Part shown: positions 1 through 5,928 of the stretch, piece by piece
How positions within the stretch are numbered: the first letter of the stretch is position 1
How the letters are laid out: each line of letters opens with the position of its first letter
Source of the DNA: Mesorhizobium plurifarium
Lineage (GTDB): Bacteria > Pseudomonadota > Alphaproteobacteria > Rhizobiales > Rhizobiaceae
Direction of reading: 5' to 3'
Assembly (NCBI GenBank): GCA_000824785.1
Contig: CCNB01000045.1
Span: 93,772-128,148 of the forward strand
Length of the DNA: 34,377 nucleotides
Translations under genes and position numbers: made by a program
Notes under the pieces: generated by a model
Databases searched by the model: none
The model's input: only the letters and a program-made list of their open reading frames with translations
Told to the model about the DNA's origin: nothing

Positions 1-83
1 CTGGAATCCATTCCGTGACGTCGAAGCTTTGCAGCGGTGCAGAACGCCCCCTTGTTCTGCGCCGCTTTTGCCATTCGGCCAAG

Positions 84-143
84 GTCACGGAATGATCCTC
101 GGGTCTCCGCGTCCGCTTCGCTTCCGCTCCGCCCGTGGATGAC
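84..143. repeat. Dispersed palindromic repeat, copy 1
   Basis: Its right-hand part (about 98-143, ending in CCGCCCGTGGATGAC) matches in reverse complement the element at 3303-3370, including CGCTTCGCT and GGGTCT blocks. Further left, ATTCCGTGAC at 10-19 is inverted as GTCACGGAAT at 84-93, and inside that pair GCAGAAC (39-45) pairs with GTTCTGC (54-60). Bases 1-143 are therefore a nested palindromic repeat block with no gene. I infer a Rhizobiales-type intergenic repeat; its left boundary may lie outside the window. Confidence 0.65.
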
Positions 144-184
144 GAACCTGCGGGCTTGCCATCGTCGCGAAAATATGGATTCGA

Positions 185-214
185 TAATAGATGAAGTTCA
201 AAAATTATCTATAA
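185..214 (+). promoter_or_regulatory. BioR-type operator region of bioY
   Basis: Bases 205-214 read TTATCTATAA, an exact fit to the TTATMKATAA consensus of BioR, the GntR-family biotin repressor of alphaproteobacteria. A degenerate inverted copy (TCATCTATTA on the minus strand, 8 of 10) occupies 185-194, centred 20 bp upstream. GATAAT at 183-188 could be the -10 element, so repressor binding would cover the promoter and start site. The exact box is seen; the second site and the -10 are inference. bioR itself is not in the window. Confidence 0.8.
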
Positions 215-238
215 TTTACTCGAACCAGGGAAGACACC

Positions 239-844
239 GTGACCAACGCAGCCATTTCGACCCCAAAACCCTCCTTCAGCCCGTTGCGGCTGCAAAGCCG
301 TTCGCTCGCCTGGCAGATCGGCGCCGTGATCCTCGGATCGCTGTTCCTGGCGCTGTCGTCCTATATCGAGGTGCCGATGGTGCCGGTGCCGGTGACCATG
401 CAGACCTTCGCCGTCACTTTGGTCGGCGCGCTCTATGGCTGGCGCTTCGGCGCGCTGACCATCGCCGCCTGGCTGGTCGAAGGCGCGGCGGGATTTCCGG
501 TGCTGGCGGGCGGGGCGGCCGGCGTTCAGCATTTCATCGGTCCGACCGGCGGCTATCTCTTGGCCTTCCCGGTCGTCGGCGCCGTCGTCGGCTGGCTGGC
601 CGAACGCGGCTGGAACGGCAAGCGTGTCATGCTTGCCTTCGCCGCCATGCTCATCGGCAACCTGCTGTGCCTGGTTCTCGGCACCGCTTGGCTCGCCGTC
701 ATGATCGGCGCCGAGAAGGCTGTCACGTTCGGCTTCCTGCCGTTCATCGTCGGCGGCCTGCTCAAGTCGGCGCTGGGCGCGGCGACATTGAAGCTGTTCT
801 CGACCTATCAGGCGGCGCCGCGCGACCGCTCGCCCGCGGCCTGA
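239..844 (+). CDS. bioY: BioY, substrate-binding (S) component of the biotin ECF transporter
   Basis: This small, very hydrophobic integral membrane protein of 201 residues captures biotin for uptake, alone or with an energy-coupling BioMN module that is not seen here. Family hallmarks are visible: the early stretch VPMVPVPVTMQTFAVTLVGA (about residues 42-61), then GWRFGALTIAAWLVEGAAG and the GPTGGYLLAFPV block (about residues 100-111), followed by further membrane segments to the end. The start is GTG at 239, preceded by a CAGGGAAG ribosome-binding stretch. It lies just downstream of an exact BioR box, so repression when biotin is sufficient is expected. Its stop overlaps the next start by the ATGA arrangement. 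Confidence 0.93.
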   Translation: MTNAAISTPKPSFSPLRLQSRSLAWQIGAVILGSLFLALSSYIEVPMVPVPVTMQTFAVTLVGALYGWRFGALTIAAWLVEGAAGFPVLAGGAAGVQHFIGPTGGYLLAFPVVGAVVGWLAERGWNGKRVMLAFAAMLIGNLLCLVLGTAWLAVMIGAEKAVTFGFLPFIVGGLLKSALGAATLKLFSTYQAAPRDRSPAA

Positions 845-1260
845 TGACCATCAGGCTGCGCTCCCATCATCTGCTCTGCCTGCTGACCTATGTCGGCAAG
901 GGCTACTCGCCGGCCTTCACCGCCAATTACGACCAGGTGGTGAAGCGCCTGGGCGAGGGCGAGGCGGTGGTGATCGTTTCCGGCCCGGATGATATCTGTG
1001 CGCCGCTGATCGGCGAGCCGGAACCGCATTGCCTGCGCCAAAGCGCCGCCGAGCGGGACGGGCTCGCCGCGCGCGACGTGGGGGCTCTCCTCGGCCGGCC
1101 GATCCAGGACGGCGACCGGTTCGTGCTGGACGCCTCCAGCCTTTCAGGGATGCGAAAGGCTTTTTCCGCCGGCCTGACGCGCCAGGCATGCTCCGGCTGC
1201 GAATGGTCCGGCCTGTGCGATGCGGTTGCCGCCGGCGGATTCCGCGATACCTGTCTGTAG
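844..1260 (+). CDS. DUF1284 cysteine-rich protein, translationally coupled to bioY
   Basis: The 138-residue product begins MTIRLRSHHLLCLLTYVGKG, the typical opening of DUF1284 proteins. It has a conserved HHLLC motif near the N-terminus, PHC in the middle, and a C-terminal CSGCEWSGLC cluster followed by one more Cys. The spacing of these cysteines suggests metal or iron-sulfur binding; this is inference, and no function is established that I can name. ATG 844 overlaps the bioY stop (ATGA), so the two are one operon with coupled translation and presumably shared BioR control. A role linked to biotin is only suggested by that coupling. Bases 1261-1464 downstream hold no gene and no clear terminator. 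Confidence 0.82.
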   Translation: MTIRLRSHHLLCLLTYVGKGYSPAFTANYDQVVKRLGEGEAVVIVSGPDDICAPLIGEPEPHCLRQSAAERDGLAARDVGALLGRPIQDGDRFVLDASSLSGMRKAFSAGLTRQACSGCEWSGLCDAVAAGGFRDTCL

Positions 1261-1464
1261 GCATCCCGGTACCACATGTCGGCGTCCCGGACCTCCGCGC
1301 GGGATTTTTCGGTGGCGCCGCATCGTTTTTTAAGCCGGATGATTGCATTGTGATTCGCTCGGCGATTGAAGCTCGACCCCAAAAAGGCCATGCTTTGACC
1401 GGAAAAGATCGAGTCTGTGGGCGGTCCGCCAAGGGCGGGATCGCGTCTGGCTGAAAGGGATACG

Positions 1465-3240
1465 ATGCGGCAAGGACGTGCGCGCTGGCTGACGAGGCTG
1501 GCATTTTTGGCCGGTGTGGCGCTTTGGGTGCTGCCGGTCCAGGCCAAGGAAGATGCCCAACCGCTGCAGATCACATCTTTCTCGGGCGCCTATCTTGCGG
1601 CCCATATCGCCGAAAGCGACAACGACCTCGACGACGCGATCGCCTATTACAAGCAGGCGCTGGCCTTTGCGCCGGACGACAAGGAACTGCAGCAGAGCCT
1701 GATGCTGGCTCTCGTCGCGCAGGGCCGCTTCGAGGAATCGCTGGTCTATGCCGACAAGCTGAAGGAAGTGCCGGATGTCGAGCGCTTCTCGCGTCTGGCG
1801 CTGGCCATCGATTCCTTCCACAAGAAGGACTACGCCAAGGCGCAGTACTGGCTGAAGCTGTCGCTCGAATCCGATCTAGACCGGCTGCTTTCCGGCGTCA
1901 TGGACGGCTGGGCCAAGGAAGGCGCCGGCAACGCGTCCGAGGCCATGGATTCCATCGACAAGCTCAAGGGTCCGGACTGGTTCGGCCTGTTCAAATCGTT
2001 CCACCGCGCGCTGATCGCCGATGCCGCCGGCCTGAACGACAAGGCCGATGCGATCTACGCCGCCACGCTCGCCGACACCACGGCCGGCGGCTCCTCGCCC
2101 GAAACCTGGATGCGCAATGCCCAGGCCTACGCCTCCTTCCTAGCCCGCAAGGGCGACAAGTCGAAGGCGCTGGCGGTGTTGAACCAGGCCGAAGCCTTCG
2201 CCCCCGGCAAACTCGAGATCACCACGCTGCGCGACCGCATCGCCAAGGGCGACAAGATCGAGCCGCTGGTCGCTGGCCCGGCCGACGGCGCGTCCGAAAT
2301 TCTGCTCGACCTTGCCACCGCGCTCAACCGCGGCGGCGGCGAGCCTTTCGTACGGCTTTACCTGCAATACGCGCTGGCGCTGAAGCCGGACAGCGACGCG
2401 GCGCTTGTGCAGCTTGCCGCCGTCGCCGAGCAGCTCAAGGACGGCGAGGGCGCCATCGCGCTTTACCGCCGCATTCCGGCCTCCTCGCCGCTGAAGGAGC
2501 TTTCCGACCTGCAGCTCGGCCTGAACCTCGCCGATCTCGACAAGCATGACGAGGCGATCGCCCATCTCAAGGCCTATCTCGACAAACATCCGGACGACAT
2601 GCGCGCCTATCTGGCGCTTGGCGGCGTCTATGGCTCGAAGGAAGATTTCCGCTCGGCCGCCAATCTCTACGACAAGGCCGTCGAACAGTTGAAGAACCCG
2701 ACCGCCGCCAATTGGAACATCTTCTACCAGCGCGGAATCGCCTATGAGCGGCTGAAGGAATGGCCGAAGGCGGAACCGAATTTCCGCAAGGCGCTGGAGC
2801 TGCAGCCCGACCAGCCGCAGGTCATGAACTATCTCGGCTATTCCTGGGTCGACATGAACATGAACCTCAAGGAAGGCCTGGCAATGATCCAGAAGGCCGT
2901 CGATCTGCGGCCGAACGACGGCTACATCGTCGATTCACTGGGCTGGGCCTATTACCGCCTCGGCCGCTTCGACGACGCCGTGCGCGAGATGGAGCGCGCC
3001 GTTTCGCTGAAGCCGGAGGATCCGGTCCTCAACGACCATCTCGGCGATGCCTACTGGCGCGTCGGCCGCAAGCTCGAGGCCACCTATCAGTGGACGCAGG
3101 CACGCGATCTGAAGCCGGATCCGGACGTGCTCGCCACCTTGCAGCAGAAGCTGCTCAAGGGCCTGCCGCCGATCGAGTCCAACACCGCGCAGGAAACCCC
3201 CAAGGTGAAGCCGGTGCCGGCGCCCGCGCCGAAAGGCTGA
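1465..3240 (+). CDS. Exported tetratricopeptide-repeat protein
   Basis: This 591-residue protein is built mostly of TPR units. Clear ones include DDAIAYYKQALAFAPDDKEL near the N-terminus, and in the second half repeated blocks ending in ...ALELQPD, ...AVDLRPND and ...AVSLKPED, each about 34 residues apart. I chose ATG 1465 because it follows GAAAGGGA at proper spacing and gives a clean signal peptide (RARW, then a hydrophobic stretch ending LPVQAKE). An upstream in-frame start at 1417 would bury the signal peptide. The tail is Pro/Ala/Lys-rich (KVKPVPAPAPKG). It probably acts as a periplasmic or lipid-independent scaffold; no partner can be read from the context. A strong terminator follows. 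Confidence 0.88.
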   Translation: MRQGRARWLTRLAFLAGVALWVLPVQAKEDAQPLQITSFSGAYLAAHIAESDNDLDDAIAYYKQALAFAPDDKELQQSLMLALVAQGRFEESLVYADKLKEVPDVERFSRLALAIDSFHKKDYAKAQYWLKLSLESDLDRLLSGVMDGWAKEGAGNASEAMDSIDKLKGPDWFGLFKSFHRALIADAAGLNDKADAIYAATLADTTAGGSSPETWMRNAQAYASFLARKGDKSKALAVLNQAEAFAPGKLEITTLRDRIAKGDKIEPLVAGPADGASEILLDLATALNRGGGEPFVRLYLQYALALKPDSDAALVQLAAVAEQLKDGEGAIALYRRIPASSPLKELSDLQLGLNLADLDKHDEAIAHLKAYLDKHPDDMRAYLALGGVYGSKEDFRSAANLYDKAVEQLKNPTAANWNIFYQRGIAYERLKEWPKAEPNFRKALELQPDQPQVMNYLGYSWVDMNMNLKEGLAMIQKAVDLRPNDGYIVDSLGWAYYRLGRFDDAVREMERAVSLKPEDPVLNDHLGDAYWRVGRKLEATYQWTQARDLKPDPDVLATLQQKLLKGLPPIESNTAQETPKVKPVPAPAPKG

Positions 3241-3262
3241 TCCTTCGCTAGCGTTCAGGACG

Positions 3263-3286
3263 ACGGGGCTCATCGAGCCCCGTTTT
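3263..3286 (+). terminator. Rho-independent terminator after the TPR gene
   Basis: An 8-bp perfect stem (ACGGGGCT at 3263-3270 with AGCCCCGT at 3276-3283), a 5-base loop CATCG, and a run of T immediately after (TTTT, 3283-3286) form a classical intrinsic terminator 22 bases past the stop codon. Confidence 0.85.
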
Positions 3287-3302
3287 CGTTTCGGCTTGGC
3301 GT

Positions 3303-3370
3303 CGCGATCGTCATCCACGGGCGGAGCAAGGAGCGAAGCGACGCGCGCAGACCCTGGAATGACGATCGCG
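3303..3370. repeat. Dispersed palindromic repeat, copy 2, with 12-bp terminal inverted repeats
   Basis: CGCGATCGTCAT at 3303-3314 is perfectly inverted as ATGACGATCGCG at 3359-3370. The interior (GTCATCCACGGGCGGAGC onward) matches, in reverse complement, the block at about 98-143. It lies between the TPR terminator and the convergent GNAT gene. No ORF of its own. Confidence 0.75.
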
Positions 3371-3446
3371 ATGGGCGTTTCGGCTAATCTCCAAGGCATG
3401 CCACCTGCCAACCCAAACAGGGCCGACCGGTCAAAACTCCGGTGCC

Positions 3447-3908
3447 CTAAAACATCTTGCGATAAACGACGAACCCGGGCTTCTCGCCGACCTTGTCATA
3501 GAGCTGCATCGCCGTGTGGTTCGTCTCATGCGTCAGCCAATAGACGCGGTTGGCGCCTGCTTGCCTGGCGCGCATATAGACGCCCTCGATCAGCGCCCGG
3601 CCGACGCCCTGGCCGCGCGCGGCCTGCGTGGTGAAGAGATCCTGCAAATAGCAGTTCGGCGCGATCGACGTCGTCGAGCGGTGGTAGAGATAGTGGACGA
3701 GGCCGAGCAGATTGCCTCCTCGCTCGGCCACCAGCGCATGCATCGGCTCGTAGGCATCGAAGAAACGCGACCATGTCATCTGCGTGATTTCGCCGGCAAG
3801 CGCCGTCGCCCCGGAGCGCCCGTAAAACGCGTTGTAGCCGTCCCATAGCGGCAGCCATTGCTCGTAATCCTGCCTCGTGACGGGTCGGACGGTGAGTGGA
3901 CCGGGCAT
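3447..3908 (-). CDS. GNAT-family N-acetyltransferase
   Basis: This 153-residue product has the GNAT layout: an N-terminal strand-helix region (PLTVRPVTRQDYEQWLPLW), a beta stretch ending NCYLQDLFTT, then the acetyl-CoA pyrophosphate loop AARGQGVGRALIEGVY (about residues 95-110), and a late ETNHTAMQLYDKVGEK block in which the Tyr is the usual general acid position. It would transfer an acetyl group from acetyl-CoA to a small amine or a protein N-terminus; the acceptor cannot be told. It is convergent with the TPR gene and divergent from glyQ across 168 bases. ATG is at 3908. Confidence 0.9.
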   Translation of the reverse strand: MPGPLTVRPVTRQDYEQWLPLWDGYNAFYGRSGATALAGEITQMTWSRFFDAYEPMHALVAERGGNLLGLVHYLYHRSTTSIAPNCYLQDLFTTQAARGQGVGRALIEGVYMRARQAGANRVYWLTHETNHTAMQLYDKVGEKPGFVVYRKMF

Positions 3909-4076
3909 GACGGAACCTTTGCTATTAGAACTCGACGGAGCAAAGGATCACTGCCGTTCGCCGGCAATGGGCCAGCCGGGCGCAAAGCGTTCAACCTCCT
4001 CGGATGTGTGGCGCTGCCTTGACGCTTGCCGGCCCGGCAACTAGGGAAGCGTCATCCTGCGCTTTCCGAGGCCGCC

Positions 4077-5024
4077 GTGACCATCGACATCCCCGCCCAC
4101 ATGCATCCCAGCCGCTCCTTCCAGGGGCTGATCCTGACCTTGCACAATTACTGGGCGGACTATGGCTGCCTGATCCTGCAGCCCTACGACATGGAGGTCG
4201 GCGCCGGCACCTTCCATCCGGCGACCACCTTGCGCGCGCTGGGCCCCTTGCCCTGGAACGCCGCTTACGTGCAGCCGTCGCGCCGCCCGAAGGACGGCCG
4301 CTACGGCGAGAACCCGAACCGCCTGCAGCATTATTATCAGTATCAGGTGATCCTGAAGCCCAATCCGCCGAACCTGCAGGAGCTCTATCTCGGCTCGCTC
4401 GAGGCGATCGGCGTCGATCCGCTGCTGCATGATATCCGCTTCGTCGAGGACGACTGGGAGAGCCCGACGCTGGGCGCCTGGGGGCTTGGCTGGGAGTGCT
4501 GGTGCGACGGCATGGAAGTCTCGCAATTCACCTACTTCCAGCAGGTCTGCGGCATCGAATGCGCGCCGGTGGCCGGCGAACTGACTTACGGGCTGGAGCG
4601 GCTCGCCATGTATGTGCAGGGCGTCGACAATGTCTATGACCTGAACTTCAACGGCCGAGAGGGCGCCGAGAAGGTCACCTACGGCGACGTCTTCCTGCAG
4701 GCCGAGCAGGAATATTCGCGCCACAATTTCGAATTCGCCAACACCGCGATGCTGCTGAGGCACTTCGAGGACGCCGAGGCCGAGTGCAAGGCGCTGCTCG
4801 ATGCTGGCACGCCGAAACCGAGCGACAATCTGCCGATGCACCGCATGGTCTTCCCGGCCTACGACCAGTGCATCAAGGCAAGCCATGTCTTCAACCTGCT
4901 CGATGCGCGCGGCGTGATTTCGGTCACCGAGCGGCAAAGCTACATCCTGCGCGTGCGCAATCTGGCCAAGGCCTGCGGCGAGGCGTTCCTGAAGACGCGG
5001 GCGGGCGGGCTGGCGGCGGCTTAA
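4077..5024 (+). CDS. glyQ: Glycyl-tRNA synthetase alpha subunit
   Basis: GlyQ is the catalytic alpha chain of the bacterial alpha2-beta2 glycyl-tRNA synthetase, which activates glycine with ATP and charges tRNA-Gly in the cytoplasm. The sequence is unmistakable: SFQGLILTLHNYWADYGCLI, QPYDMEVGAGTFHPATTLRA, RRPKDGRYGENPNR and LGWECWCDGMEVSQFTYFQQ. Of the possible starts I prefer GTG 4077 (begins TIDIPAHMHPSRSFQG, 315 aa); TTG 4026 and ATG 4101 are alternatives. The ribosome-binding site is weak. Its partner glyS does not follow directly: 904 bases holding a small antisense ORF and a DUF559 gene separate them, although in most relatives the pair is close. Confidence 0.96.
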   Translation: MTIDIPAHMHPSRSFQGLILTLHNYWADYGCLILQPYDMEVGAGTFHPATTLRALGPLPWNAAYVQPSRRPKDGRYGENPNRLQHYYQYQVILKPNPPNLQELYLGSLEAIGVDPLLHDIRFVEDDWESPTLGAWGLGWECWCDGMEVSQFTYFQQVCGIECAPVAGELTYGLERLAMYVQGVDNVYDLNFNGREGAEKVTYGDVFLQAEQEYSRHNFEFANTAMLLRHFEDAEAECKALLDAGTPKPSDNLPMHRMVFPAYDQCIKASHVFNLLDARGVISVTERQSYILRVRNLAKACGEAFLKTRAGGLAAA

Positions 5025-5203
5025 GCCGACACAGCCTTTACGACCTCGGTGGCGGCGCCGGCCGGCAATACGATCTGCACCGTTGCGCCGTCGATCGTGC
5101 GCATGGCCTGCCTGACCCCCGGCATCGTGATTGTGCCATGCGCCTGGGCGGCGAAGCAGGCGCTGAGCGCCAGGATCTGCAGGGTTCTCGATGCCGTCTT
5201 CAT
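5021..5203 (-). CDS. Small putative exported protein antisense to the glyQ tail
   Basis: This 60-residue ORF on the minus strand opens with a convincing signal peptide (MKTASRTLQILALSACFAAQ, then AHG), leaving a mature chain of about 37 residues with an alternating hydrophobic stretch (GATVQIVLPAGAATEVVKAV). It converges on glyQ and overlaps its stop codon by 4 bases. There is no strong ribosome-binding site before ATG 5203, and I recognise no family, so it may be a remnant or a chance ORF. The signal-peptide-like start is the main support. Confidence 0.42.
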   Translation of the reverse strand: MKTASRTLQILALSACFAAQAHGTITMPGVRQAMRTIDGATVQIVLPAGAATEVVKAVSA

Positions 5204-5395
5204 CGTCGTTCAGCCAATAGGTCTCTGCCTGAGCGTTTGTCGCTTCAGCGCAGCGTTCGGTTCATGGGATGGTCTGCTCCAAGGACGACCGGCTTCGCCG
5301 CGTCCCGACAGCGGGCTGAAAAATTCCGTCAAATCGCTTGAAGAGGCGATCCGTTAGCGGGGTGACAGCGGCCGGCCGAGTTGCTATGCGCTTCT

Positions 5396-5443
5396 ACCTC
5401 CCCCTTGATGGGGGAGGTCGCCGCGAAGCGGCGGGGGGGGGGG
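5396..5443 (+). repeat. Left double-hairpin module flanking the DUF559 gene
   Basis: Two adjacent perfect hairpins lie here. ACCTCCCCC (5396-5404) and GGGGGAGGT (5410-5418) enclose loop TTGAT. CGCCGC (5419-5424) and GCGGCG (5428-5433) enclose GAA. A run of 11 G (5433-5443) follows. The same module appears inverted at 5866-5915, on the other side of the DUF559 gene. Confidence 0.88.
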
Positions 5444-5457
5444 ACTGGCGCTTCCCT

Positions 5458-5859
5458 ATGCCAAAACTTGACCGTTTCAAGTTGCAGTCCGTACGAAGGC
5501 TCCGCGCCTCGATGACGGATGAAGAACGGCTGCTATGGCGGCACCTGTGGCGCATCCCGGTCGAAGGGACGCATTTCCGACGACAGGCGTCAGTCGGTGT
5601 CTACTATCCAGATTTCATCTCGCATCGACTGAAATTGATTATCGAGGTGGATGGCTCCCACCACAGTGCCGATGATCAGCTGCGCCATGATGAAGTTCGA
5701 ACACGATGGTTTGAAAGCCAGGGCTATCGCGTCGTCCGTTTCTGGAACCATGAGATAAAAAACGAACTAGATTCCGTGCTCGATACAATTTATGCGGCGG
5801 TGGAAGAACGCAAATTACACCTGCATTTGCGCGATGGTGCCGAAGGTATTGGCAGCTGA
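5458..5859 (+). CDS. DUF559 (Vsr-like) endonuclease-domain protein
   Basis: This 133-residue protein consists of a DUF559 domain, a family related to very-short-patch-repair and restriction-type nucleases. Visible family signatures are LRASMTDEERLLWRHLW (about 15-31), YYPDFISHRLKLIIEVDGSH (about 49-68), with candidate active-site residues D52, E63 and D65, and the closing GYRVVRFWNHEI (about 89-100). I start it at ATG 5458; an in-frame upstream start at 5338 would read through the hairpins. Base composition is clearly more AT-rich than in glyQ and glyS, suggesting transfer. The gene is bracketed by inverted copies of a double-hairpin repeat and sits between two genes of one enzyme. Function is unproven; DNA cleavage is inferred from the fold family. 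Confidence 0.88.
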   Translation: MPKLDRFKLQSVRRLRASMTDEERLLWRHLWRIPVEGTHFRRQASVGVYYPDFISHRLKLIIEVDGSHHSADDQLRHDEVRTRWFESQGYRVVRFWNHEIKNELDSVLDTIYAAVEERKLHLHLRDGAEGIGS

Positions 5860-5865
5860 GAGGCC

Positions 5866-5915
5866 GCCACCCCGCCCCGGCGCTACGCGCCGACCCTCCC
5901 CATCAAGGGGAGGGT
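5866..5915 (-). repeat. Right double-hairpin module, inverted copy of the left one
   Basis: After a C-rich stretch come CGGCGC (5878-5883) with GCGCCG (5887-5892) around TAC, then ACCCTCCCC (5893-5901) with GGGGAGGGT (5907-5915) around ATCAA. Read on the minus strand it matches the left module, with loop TTGAT conserved. Three stem positions differ, each with its partner changed so that pairing is kept. It ends 13 bases before the glyS start, so the glyS ribosome-binding site GGGGAG directly abuts it. Confidence 0.88.
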
Positions 5916-5928
5916 GGGGAGCTTAACT

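Noticed and set aside
1..238. Biotin or other riboswitch upstream of bioY
   Set aside because: No such structure seen; the BioR operator explains regulation.
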